Positions 54,600 to 64,000 of a stretch of 64,000 nucleotides of DNA are shown here, piece by piece (within the stretch, counting starts at the first letter, position 1; the number at the start of each line of letters is the position of its first letter). The DNA comes from Larix kaempferi (lineage: Eukaryota > Streptophyta > Pinopsida > Pinales > Pinaceae), in the NCBI GenBank assembly GCA_027924585.1, contig BSBM01000712.1:1-64000 (forward strand), in the 5' to 3' direction. The position numbers and the translations under genes are program-made. Under the pieces are notes generated by a model that worked only from the letters and a program-made list of their open reading frames with translations, made no database searches and had not been told where the DNA came from.

Positions 54600-55010
54600 A
54601 CTCTATATGTCGTAGGAATTTTTTGGAACATCATCATATGTCTAGGGTATCATCAACATCATCTGTTGGAACATCATCAACAACATCACCATCATGGTCA
54701 TCATCATCATGGAACTGTTGGAGTATCAACATCATCAACAAGGAACTACTGGCGCATCATCAGCAGCAAGGAACTGTTGGATCATCATCATCAACATCAT
54801 CATCAGCAAGGAAATGATGGAGCATCAACATCATCATCGTCAACAAGGAACTGCTGGAACATCAACACCATCATCGTCAACAAGGAGTTGTTGGAACATC
54901 AACATCATCAGCAGCAACAAGGAACTGTTGGAACATCAACATCATCATCGTCAGCAAGGAACTACTGGAACATCAACATCATCATCATCATCAGTATGTA
55001 AATACTAGAA
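54600..55010. repeat. CoE 3' array 1: CATCATCAACAAGGAACTGTTGGAA units
   Basis: About ten irregular units of roughly 40-50 bp combining (CAT)n with 'caacaaggaactgttggaacatcaa'. Open frames here are His/Gln/Thr/Ser-rich artefacts. Confidence 0.85.
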
Positions 55011-55575
55011 CATAAACATCATCAATCATCAGTACATGGATACTGAAATCAACAAAAACATCAACCAACAGTAAGTAAATACTGGAACAAAAACATCAAC
55101 CATCAATAAGTAAATATTGGAACAACAAAATCAATCATCAATAAGTAAATACTGGAACAACAACATCAATCATCAATAAGTAAATACTGGAACAACAACA
55201 TCAATCATCAGTAAGTAAATACCGGAACATCATCAGCATGTAAATGTTGGAACATCATCAACCATCAGTATATAAATACTGGAACAACATCATCATCAAC
55301 ATGTTAATGTTGGAACCATCGGTATATAAATATTGGAACAACATCATCATTAGCATGTGAATGTCAGAACCATCAGTATATAAATATTGGAACAACATCA
55401 TCAGTAGCATGTGAATGTTGGAACCATCAGTATATATATACTGGAGTAACATCATCATCAACATGTGAATGTTGGAACCATAATATCTAAATACTGGAAT
55501 AACATCATCATCAACATATGAATGTTGGAACCATCAATATATAAATAATGGAACAACATCATCATCTGGAATATG
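55010..55575. repeat. CoE 3' array 2: ATCAGTATATAAATACTGGAACAACATC units
   Basis: Units of about 30-60 bp. The later ones alternate 'accatcagtatataaatattggaacaacatcatcat' with 'agcatgtgaatgttggaacc'. Confidence 0.85.
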
Positions 55576-55609
55576 CAGTGTGGTGGGCACTCTAGTAGAT
55601 AATGCTGAC

Positions 55610-55810
55610 TTACTAATCATTTTAGACCAAACAATCCTAGTCAGACATACCAATCTACCCAGGGATTAACCAGGCCTTGTCTAGATTACTAATCCTTTCG
55701 GACCAAGCAAGCCTATCCAGACATACCAATCCCCCTAGGATCTATCTAGGATGACATACCAATCCTTTCGGATCAACTAGGCCTTGTTAGGATGACGTAC
55801 CAATACTAGA
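55610..55810. repeat. CoE 3' array 3: CATACCAATCC...GGACCAA units
   Basis: Three to four diverged copies of 'tttcggaccaa(g/a)caagcctatccagacataccaatcc'. Confidence 0.75.
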
Positions 55811-55854
55811 CTGAGCTTCCATACCAAGGATCCATGAAAATTCTCCCTCTTTTG

Positions 55855-56115
55855 AGGGTGATCCTTTCAGACCCATCGTCATCATTCCTTCTTTATAAGG
55901 AGGTCCTTTCGGACTCATCCTCATCATCACTCCTTCTTTTGAAGGAAGTCCTTTCAAACTCATCATCATCATCACTCCTTTCGAAAGAGGTCCTTTTAGA
56001 CTCATCATCATCATCACTCATTCTTTCGAAGGAGGTCCTTTCGAACTCATCATCATCATCACTCATTCTTTCGAAGGAGTTCCTTTCGAACTCATCATCA
56101 TCGCTCCCTATTTTG
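55855..56115. repeat. CoE 3' array 4: 45-48-bp units at the end of pol
   Basis: Five to six units of CTCATCATCATCATCACTCATTCTTTCGAAGGAGGTCCTTT type. Lengths are near 45-48 bp and keep one minus-strand frame open (an acidic repeat with DDDDEFERTSFER), which is not the RNase H frame. Confidence 0.88.
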
Positions 56116-57600
56116 AGGGAGGTCCTTGTGGACCACACCAAGATTATCTCGAAAGTATTCAAACTTTACACGAGACAGAGGCTTATTCAACACATCAACC
56201 ACTTGTTCCTCTATAGGAACATACTTGAGCTTTACAGCTCCCTTCTACACCATATCCTCGATGTACTGATACTTGATTTCTATATGCTTCTATCTATCAT
56301 GAAAAATCGGGTTCTCTGACATCTTGATACAACTTTGATTATCGTAAAGGATATCAGTCACATCTATCTTTGCATCGAACAACCCTGTTAACATCTTGCG
56401 AATCCAAACTGCTTCACTACAAGATGAACATGCTACCATGTATTCAGCTTCTGTCGTACTGAGAGAAATACTACTCTTCTTTCTGTTGAGCCATGAGATC
56501 ATACCTGATCCCAAAATAAAACAACATCCTGAAGTGCTCTTTCTGTCTTCAGCATCTCCTTCCCAATCTGAGTCTGTATGACCATGCAATCTGAACTCAC
56601 TGTCTGATACATATTTGAGTCTATAATACAGTGTACCCTTTAGGTACCTCATCACATGTTTTGTTGCAACCAAGAGAACATGTCTAGGCTCCACCATATA
56701 CTGGATCAAGGTGTTCACATCAAAACATATATTTGGTCTAGTTTTGGTCAAATGCATCAATGTGCCAATAATCTCTCTGTACGATGTAACATCTGTTGTT
56801 TATGATGAAGCATGATTCAAGAGATTACAGTTCAACATCCCAAATACTTTTAGGATATCAACAACATATTTTCCTTGATTTAGGAAAATATCATCTGGGA
56901 ACTGCCACACCTCAAGACCTAGAAAGTAATGCATCATTACAAGGTCTTTCATCTTAAATTCTGCAGCAAGCTTCTTATTTGTGAGGGGAGACATCCGGTA
57001 TCATTCTGAGCATATCCTTGAGATAATGAGGCAGACAACCTTCTCCATCTATGTTGTAGTCACTCCCTCTAAAGCGAAGCTTCCTTGCTCCCTCTCTAAC
57101 TAAGTACTATCCTCCCTCTGCATCTTGTACTCTCTGCATTGGTACATTCTACATTGGATTGACTGGTAGCCTTCTCTTCTATTAAAATTTTGGGTATCCA
57201 TCTATGTCATCTCTCTAGGTCATTGGATACCTAGATCTTGAACTCTGTTGCAAGTTCTCTCTTGCACCCGTCCATGAACTCCTCATATTCAACCTTGTAG
57301 AAAAGGTTGATATCTCATCACTCTAGGTGATCATCCTATCCCATGGGTGCCTTCTGAGCCTGTATGAATTCTTCTTCATTCTGCACACATGTGGTTCTCT
57401 GTAGAGAGTCCTAAATCCTAGAATTTGCTCCATATACACTTCTACTTTGATTGCAATGTCTCGTCATAGTTGACCCCCTCTTTCTGAGAGAACCTCGCTT
57501 TGTACTTCTTATATAGTATTCTTATAAATATTTTAAATGTCATAGCTGAACCGTCGTTACTTTTTCTAAGGAACAAGTCTCATCATTCTTCATTTGCAGG
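56105..57600 (-). pseudogene. CoE reverse transcriptase and RNase H
   Basis: RNase H: 56760-56290 (TDSDWEGDAEDRKSTSGCCF region, STTEAEYMVACSSCSEAVWI, DNQSCIKM), then KLKYVPIEEQVVDVLNKPLS and a stop near 56105-56110. The RT connection and RT end are at 56994-56800 (LAAEFKMKDLVMMHYFLGLEVW, NQGKYVVDILKVFGM). Further right, only fragments remain (RFSQKEGVNYDET near 57450-57500, KKNSYR near 57370). It is heavily broken, with polymerase active site not recognisable. Confidence 0.82.
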
Positions 57601-58136
57601 TGATTGTACACGATCTTTCCTACAAATCAAATTTAGTTTCATGGTTAGAAACATTTCATAATTTTCAGAACAAATTCTTATACATAAAGACATAGGTCAC
57701 ACAATCATGCAACTATCTTAGCCAATGCTTCAACACAACATTCATACATACCCCGTATTCATACAGTAACTTTCTAGATGCCTTCCATCTCTACCATAAC
57801 ATTATTAAGAGTGTGCCCTACTCCCGATATGTCAGCAAAGAGGTTTCATTCTAAATAAGTAGCAATGGAATGTTGTATAGCACCATAGGCCACTTACCCA
57901 TCACATTCATATTAGTAGTATTATATTCATCAATGCAAACATTCTAACATGCATAATACACATCCTAAATCTAGGAACATAAATATGTACGCAACTGGAC
58001 AATATGGGAAATGACAATTCAAATACTTATATTTGTTTGTTTGGTAGGATCTCCCTTGATACTAGTCTCCTTGTAGGAGTCTCTAACAGTGTGCTCCACT
58101 CCATCATTTGATTATGAGGACCTGTTACTTTCTTTC
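57601..58136 (-). other. CoE noncoding block shared with CoD
   Basis: Reading the minus strand, this block contains ATAAGTATTTG, ATACTACTAATATG, 'gaatgaaacctctttgctgacat' and 'ggtagagatggaaggcatctaga', and ends TTTGATTTGTAG|GAAAGATC. All of these occur in the same order in CoD at 46040-46465. It separates the integrase N-terminal motif from RT and so replaces most of integrase. Confidence 0.75.
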
Positions 58137-58875
58137 TTATGACCGACAATGTTGAAAACGTCTTCTATACCACAACTCACACGGACTCATGGTCCTATCT
58201 ATTAGGGTTGAGTCTGCATGTCCCTTCAATTTGTAGAGTCCTCCTTCAATTCCAATCACAACCGCATCCCTTCTTATCCAATGTTGAGATCGATAAGAGG
58301 TTCTTCTATCTTCATGTTTTGGATTAAAGTACATATTCCTCATCATTGGAGGAATCTTCTTTCACCTTCCTTTCATCATCATGTTCATCTTCTTCAGTTG
58401 CATGGGCATGAAATCTTTTATTCTACTTCTTGAATTGTTCATCTCTGAGAGGACAATTTCTTGCAATGTGTCCCATATTGTGACAAGTAAAGCATTCAAA
58501 GGAGGATAAGTCATTCTTGATCCTTTTGTTCCTTTGAAATATTTGAGATCTTCTAGGAGAGTGGTCATGAGAATGTTCATGATTCTTCCTTTTGTTCCTT
58601 CCTTTAGCATGGGATGCCAAAGCTTTATCTTCATTATCATTTAGTTTCTCTTTTCTTACTGCTATCATTTCTTCTTCTTGCACAAACTCTTCCCATAGTT
58701 GTCTGAACTTGATCAATATCTTCCTAGAGCATATGCCATGAACGAAAGGTTCCCAATCCCTTGGAATACCATTCAAGGTGGTCATCACAACCTTTGCTTC
58801 TTCTATCATGTCTCCAATAGCTTCCAATTGTTCTTTGATCTGAGATACTCTAGTGAAATATGATTGCATAGTCTT
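58137..58875 (-). pseudogene. CoE Gag C-terminal half and protease/integrase remnant
   Basis: Gag frame 58869-58423: QSYFTRVSQIKEQLEAIGDM, TLNGIPRDWEPFVHGICSR, and a zinc knuckle CFTCHNMGHIARNC with all four ligands. After the poly-acidic stretch the protease is mostly lost. A remnant at 58346-58137 has VIGIEGGLYKLKGHA and CELWYRR, the start of the integrase zinc region. Gag is cut at 58875 by GyC. Confidence 0.85.
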
Positions 58876-59764
58876 TGTTACACCTAAATCTTGCCATCAT
58901 GATAGTCAATGTAAACATTCCCTGAAGTTACTTTGACTAAGTCATCAACTTGGAAGAGATACAAACCTTCTCCTGCTAGGTTTTGAGAGGTCGTCGCAGG
59001 TCATCTTAATGCAACCTGCGACGTCATAGGTTGTCCTATTGCAGCCTGCGACGATGTCAGTTAATTGGATAAAGGATCATCTTCGAGCCCATTCTCAAAG
59101 GTAGTTGATGTGGATCCCTATCCCTAGCCTATAGGGGAGCTGGCATTCAGTTACCTAGCCCTTTGGTGGGATCCCTATTCTCTCTCCTACCATATCTCAA
59201 CCTACCCTATCCTCTTAGTCCTATATAAGTGAAGCTCATTCCCATTCCAAAGGGAGGAAGTCTATAGTACTTGCATGCTGGTAAAATTAGCTTAGGAGCT
59301 CTCTATTCATCTCTTGGGAGATCCATACTTCCTTTGGAGGATTTGGCATTGGCTTGTTGGAGAAGGATTGCTACGTTAAGCCTTGGTTGTAATCACTTCC
59401 TTCTATGTACTTTCCCTTTTATACAATAATATAAATGTTTTCCACCAAATGTTGTTGCATTGATGACGTTTGTGTAGTTTTCCTGCTTAACTGCTTACTT
59501 AGATCTGTTATTGTTTAGATGCATTTTACCACTTGTGTTGTTTTGTATGTCTTGATAGGTTTTGCAGCTGAGATCTAAAGACCATAAAAGCTTGGAACAA
59601 CATTAAGGAGAAAGGATCCATGATATGAAAAGTAAGGCATCTAGCCACTTGATCTCTAACTACATATAGGAAAGATATTTCTATTCTGTCTCATTTGCTC
59701 TAGTCTTACATTAAGCTAGGGAGATCATGCTTTGAGTCCTCTCTTAGTAGATTGTCCGACAACA
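58876..59764 (+). repeat. GyC 5' LTR
   Basis: TGTTACACCTAAATC ... GATTGTCCGACAACA, 889 bp. TATATAAG at 59223-59230. A cluster at 58990-59062 holds three copies of CCTGCGACG/CGTCGCAGG in both orientations. Only one LTR is in the window; the ends rest on termini, the PBS and the break in CoE Gag. Confidence 0.7.
59223..59230 (+). promoter_or_regulatory. GyC LTR TATA box
   Basis: TATATAAG preceded by pyrimidine-rich CCTATCC sequence, in the second third of the LTR where transcription usually starts. Confidence 0.65.
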
Positions 59765-59768
59765 AATT

Positions 59769-59786
59769 TGGAGACCATAATGGGGA
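59769..59786 (+). promoter_or_regulatory. GyC primer-binding site
   Basis: TGGAGACCATAATGGGGA, four bases after the LTR end, in the layout of plant gypsy sites of the TGGCGACC..GGGGA kind. Confidence 0.65.
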
Positions 59787-61940
59787 GGAACATTGTTTTT
59801 AGTTTTCAATTTGAATGCCATTTTCATTTTCTTTTCTTTTGAAAGCCATCTCATTTGCCTCCTAAGCCTTTTTTCACCATCAGATCTTCACTTTGAAGAG
59901 TCTGTTGTCTTCCTATGAGTCTGTACTCACAATCTTTAGACCTTTTCATTGCTCATTTATTGGATATTTGTGGATCATCGAGTTTATATCTCACCCGTCG
60001 CACCTGCTCAGTGGAACTAGAGCGTCGATCTGTCATTCTTTTTACACTCTGATTCTCTGTCGTCGCAGTTTCCCCACTAGTGTCTTGCGACATCATCGCA
60101 ATCCCTGCACTAGTGACCTACGACGGTCTCTCTGTGTCTGAACACAGACTACGCCAATCTGTTAAAATTGATACAAGGTCATCTCCCCTCCATTTGTTGA
60201 TTTAGGTTTTGATTTGGTGTGCAGACCCCTCTGTGCTGCAAGATCCAGTCAGAGACCTTTTTTTTATTTGTGTGTTGAAAGTGTTTGGATTCTGTGTGGA
60301 TTTGTATTGGGCCCCATTTTTTAACGAGATTAATTTTGGTAGTGGTGGACACTTTGGGTTCCCCCACCTTCATCCACTTAGCCTTGTTTTCCCTCCTCTC
60401 CCCACCTGATCTAATCTTTGCATTGGATGGGACCCCAAACTTCTTTTTGCACTTGTCATTTAGTTTTGTTTGCATTCAGTTGTTTGTTGATTGTCTTGAG
60501 TGTTTTTCAGTTCACATGAGTGCTTGTCATTTTCTTGGAATTTCCTGAGTGTTTAGAGTGCTGCAAATCAACTTTCTTTTCAGTTTTTCACGCTTAAAAA
60601 TATTATTGTTATCAAGTTCTAATCTTGGCATATCATTGGAAAATTAAAGGTGCACCATTTTTACTGTTTTCAAGTGCATTTGAAAATTGTTGTAGAAATT
60701 GGTTCATGCATTGGAACTCATCATTCATTACTCTTTTGGAAAGTTTGAGACAAAAAGTTAGTCATTTGTGCTTTTTAGGAATTATGAATCATTCATTTTC
60801 TTGAAAAATTCAAGTGAGATCAAGTTTTTACACTAGTGATTCCATGCTTGAAAGAATTGTATGCATTCTTGATTTTTTGTGCTTTTAAGCCATTATACTG
60901 AAATTGAAAAGTTAGAGTACTCTAGATAGGAAATTTCTCTCTTTTCATCTCTTAGTTTTTTATTCGAAAAGACAAAAGAAAATGTTTAGATTTGGTTGTG
61001 ATGCTTGTTGATTTTTTGAGTTTTACTTGGAAAAAAGGAAAAAGCGAAAAGAGTATTTTTTATCAAATTTGATAGATTTAGGATTGTGTTGCATTTGGTT
61101 ACTTTGGTAAAATCACTAGGAAAGAAGTTTCTCCCTCCCATATATAGAGTTCATCAAAAGAAAAGTATATTTTTTGCATGTATTTAGGACTTGCATTATG
61201 ATTACATTTATGTACTCACCTCATGCATTCACCTAACCGTCCAAATAAAATTAACGGCAGAACTAGGGTAAAATGTTTAGTAACTTGTGTCTTAAGTTAG
61301 AGACGTGTTCCGGTGTCGTAAAACATGGAAGCTGTCGTTATTTTTCAGCACTGTATTCCAGGGGTATTGTAGTCTTCCACATACCAACCAGTATATCGAA
61401 GCTCTTTCACATACCAACTAGGTATATCGAAGCTCTTTCATGTACCCACCAAGTACTTCGCGTGCTTGCTGTATATCGAAAGGTGTTTCACGTACTTGGT
61501 GTATATAGAAAGTTGTTTCACGTACTCGGTAGTATATAGGAAGGTCTCGTGCCATACGGTTGTGAATTAGACAACACCACTATGGATTTGAGCTCCCACG
61601 TACCTTGCATATATCGGGAGACACCTTTAGGATTCCTAAAACCAACTGAGTTAACCATTTGGCCGTCTTGGCAGAGCAATACACCGAGAACAGCGCTCGG
61701 GGAGATTACTATGCACGTATTATCCAGGTAATCGGGTATTCATGCAAGGGTGCGGTCCCAATCCTCCTTGTCGCGTTTTACTATTGGAACCTGCGGTATA
61801 TAGATATTTGCAAAGCCTTAACAATCCTGTGAGGTTCCAGACTTTTGAATCCACTCCTATCACATAAGTTTGCTTGCAGCCTTAGTTTGTGTAGAATTTT
61901 TCTGGACTTCTTTACTTTTGTTTAGATTACCCTAGGAGAA
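59787..61940 (+). other. GyC leader; no gene
   Basis: 2.1 kb without a supported ORF. CG-containing motifs like those of the LTR recur at 60055-60130 (GTCGTCGCAG, TTGCGACATCATCGCA). T-rich stretches lie at 60580-61130, and a tandem array at 61370-61555. A pyrimidine tract with TTTGTTTCAG lies just before Gag (61942-61953) and could be a splice acceptor. Confidence 0.6.
61370..61555. repeat. GyC leader array: TATATCGAAGCTCTTTCACATACC units
   Basis: About five diverged units of roughly 32-42 bp with the core 'gtatat(c/a)gaa(a/g)g..tttcacgta'. Confidence 0.8.
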
Positions 61941-64000
61941 ACTTTTGTTTCAGTCACTTTGGCTGACTTTCCTTGGAGAAGGTCCCGTAGGATTCAGAAC
62001 TTACCGCCCGAATATCCCCTTAACCAGGAGGTAATTTCGAAGGTAAGAATGGACCCACAAGCCACGGTCGTGTCGCCTGAAGTTGAAAACCCTACTTTGA
62101 ATATTGGAGCACACATGTTCCCTCTAGATTCACCTGCCTCCGATCCCCCACAGGGTGAATAGGCGCAAACTTCTACTTCAGAAGACCTACCTCCCGTTTT
62201 ACCGGGAGAGCGTGGATCGGTGGAATAGTCAAATCCACCCCAAGACGGCCCTGCAGCAGCTATTGGTCTGGCTACAGCCTACCAAACATCATCTCTAGGC
62301 CACCCAGTGGCTCATTTTTTTGTTGCATCCCCACCAAGTTGGCCTACTCCTGACGAGCTTTTCAGACCCATTCATGATCGCTTGGATCGATTACGTGCCA
62401 TGGATGATGAATTTCGAAGACAAAGTCTTTCACGAAGGGTTGAAGACCCGGTGTTACCTCCTTATCAACCACTCCTAGGTTGTTATTTATCTTTTGACTC
62501 ACCGGAATCATCCACACAACACGTGACCACTTCTGAATCTGGTCAACCCTCAACTCCTGCACATACACCCCCTAGACAGGAGAACAATTCTATACCTCCA
62601 ACGACCCAACCTGTTGAAGGACAACAGTCCAACACAACTGTTACTACAACGGTTACGTTACCCATTCCTCCCCCACCCCAAAACTTGCGGGGAGGATACT
62701 CTTTACCCCCTACCTTTCTTGCGGGTAATGTTAACCCTGTAGTAGATAATCAACAACCCATGTTGGGTCAACCTTTGAATAGTGGTCAAAAATTTGTTGC
62801 TGGGGGGAAACCCCTGTCTCTTAACCATAATACTGGAGGGGGAGTTCCCATCGGTCCTTCCGTTGGAAATTTCTTACCTCCCAGACCTTCCACTACGGGA
62901 TTATCCCTTGTTGGGGGACCACCCAATGTAATTCAACTACCATGGAGTCAAACATATCCAAGTTATCTTAACCCTGTGTCGGGACAACTCAATTCCGGAA
63001 ACGCACTCTACGAGATACCTTATCCTGGAAATTCATAAACTCTATGGGGGTAGCAAAATGTTTTACAACATGGTCCCCCACCTACATTCCCTCAAGTCTC
63101 ACCACCCCCGTTTGGTCCACCCCCACATCCCATCGGAGGCAGTGGGCCCACACACAATTCTGGAGGAGGCAGGCCTTTACCTTCTGGCGGAGGCCCACCT
63201 CATTCTGGTAACCATGGCCCACCCCCCCTGGCGACGAAGGTGGAAGCCCTCCCCCTTCAGGTGGAGGCAGAGAGCCACCTCCCCCTGGTGGTGGCGTACC
63301 CCCACCTTATGGTGGAGGCCCATCCCATCCCGGTGGTGGTGGTGGAGGACCATTCCATCCTGATGGTGATGGTGGCAAACCATCCCATCCTGGTGGTGGT
63401 GGCGGAGGACCATCCCATCCTGGTGGTGGTGGTGGAGGCCCATGCCATCCTAGTGGTGGTGGTGGTGGAGGACCCTCCTATCCTGGTGGAGGTGGAGGAG
63501 GCATCCCTTACCCTTCCGGCGGTGACGGTGGAGCACCACCTCATCCCAGCGGAGGCGGTGGTGGTCCACCTTATCCCGGTGGAGGCGGTGTAGATCAAGC
63601 CTATCCCAGTGGCGACGACAGACCTCCCCCATTTGGAGGCATTCCATGCCCTCCCGGTGGTGGCGGCAGACCCCCACCTTATGGTAACGGCGCACCTTAT
63701 TATGGTAATGGACCACCTTATTATGGTGGCAGACCTACCTATGGTCCGGGTGGCACACCCCCTTACGATCAGTTCCCCCCGGGAACACCTTACAACCAGT
63801 CGATTCAAGGTCCTACCGGTCCATACATGCCTTATAAGTACCCCCGGTTGAACCAATAGCTGCCTTTTTTGGCTACTTTGGACTTACCCGAATTGTCTCG
63901 TCTGAAAAATGATCCCATCTTCCATGGGCATAACTGGCCACACATTCCGGTTAAGTTACCATCAGATATCCCCAAATTTGATGGCAAGCCTGGTCAGGAT
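61941..64000 (+). pseudogene. GyC Gag, partial, with Gly/Pro-rich domain
   Basis: The frame begins around 61941 (no ATG at the expected place) with RRSRRIQNLPPEYPL, matching GyB Gag. Stops near 62160 and 62229 precede 62307-63038, a Pro/Ser/Thr/Asn-rich region. Two further stops lie near 63036 and 63047. Next comes a Gly/Pro-rich domain from about 63060 to 63840 (units such as PSHPGGGGGGP). It needs a frame change at the run of seven C at 63222-63228. After a TAG at 63857-63859 the capsid domain starts (FLATLDLPELSRLKNDPI, LPSDIPKFDGKPGQD) and runs off the edge. Forms particles in the family; this copy is broken. Confidence 0.8.

Larger units (their letters stand above)
54024..58875 (-). mobile_element. 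CoE: Ty1/copia element truncated by GyC
   Basis: Minus-strand copia with the 3' LTR at 54024-54527, a PPT, a 1.6-kb repeat-rich 3' region, decayed RNase H and RT, a noncoding block shared with CoD, and protease and Gag up to 58870. The GyC LTR starts at 58876, inside Gag, so the rest of CoE should lie beyond the right edge of the window after GyC. Confidence 0.85.
58876..64000 (+). mobile_element. GyC: Ty3/gypsy element, 5' part
   Basis: 5' LTR, PBS, long leader and Gag on the plus strand, leaving the window in the Gag capsid domain. The Gag opening and the LPSDIPKF-GK capsid motif match GyB, so it belongs to a related family, but the LTR sequence differs. Confidence 0.8.

Noticed and set aside
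54623-55008. His/Gln/Ser-rich plus-strand frames
   Set aside because: Products of CAT/CAA trinucleotide arrays in the CoE 3' region, on the strand opposite to the element.
63257-63856. 199-codon minus-strand frame and other long frames at the right end
   Set aside because: Shadows of the Gly/Pro-rich GyC Gag repeat. The sense frame from 63230 leads directly into the capsid motif.

Overview
The window is repeat DNA from a large plant nuclear genome. Every recognisable coding sequence belongs to LTR retrotransposons of the Ty1/copia and Ty3/gypsy superfamilies. I found no host gene, tRNA gene, rRNA gene or organellar sequence. Plant origin follows from the element types: copia elements with TGGTATCAGA primer-binding sites, and gypsy elements with long extra regions after integrase. 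A gymnosperm or another very large seed-plant genome is my inference, not something the sequence proves. Element names below (GyA-C for gypsy, CoA-E for copia) are local labels.

Layout. (1) 1-15316: GyA, minus strand. It has a 5' LTR at 14420-15316, gag and protease at 10211-14399, the RNase H end and integrase at 2319-3848, and a decayed extra ORF at 1-1620 that is itself split by a foldback element. Its reverse transcriptase is missing. In its place is CoA (plus strand, 4108-10210, LTRs 716/716 bp), preceded by 259 bp from the 3' end of another CoA copy, the trace of a collapsed tandem. (2) 15317-43030: CoB, an old minus-strand copia, split twice. CoC (minus, 17705-25960, TSD TACAA) lies in its integrase, and GyB (minus, 26529-40795, 926-bp LTRs, TSD ACTGG/ATTGG) lies between its integrase and protease. 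(3) 43031-54023: older unassigned DNA holding CoD (plus, 43789-51023, 552-bp LTRs, TSD CTTCT) and a probable solo LTR (51126-52411, TSD ATCAT). (4) 54024-58875: CoE, a minus-strand copia cut at its 5' side by GyC. (5) 58876-64000: the 5' part of GyC (plus), running off the window.

Most interesting content. GyB carries two things beyond gag-pol. One is a stand-alone open reading frame for a second RNase H, downstream of integrase. The other is a plus-strand (antisense) gene of its own with a TATA box, a possible 5'UTR intron, a frame-preserving 122-bp GT-AG intron and a 369-codon reading frame broken only by two TAG codons. The two genes converge tail to tail. A second theme is that CoB, CoC, CoD and CoE all hold tandem-repeat arrays between the end of pol and the 3' LTR, different in sequence but alike in position. 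CoD is a non-autonomous element with an exon/intron-like leader, part of which is conserved in CoE.

Limits. Domain calls rest on motifs read by eye. LTR and TSD coordinates were read directly and are reliable to the base where both copies are present. Internal boundaries of decayed genes are approximate.
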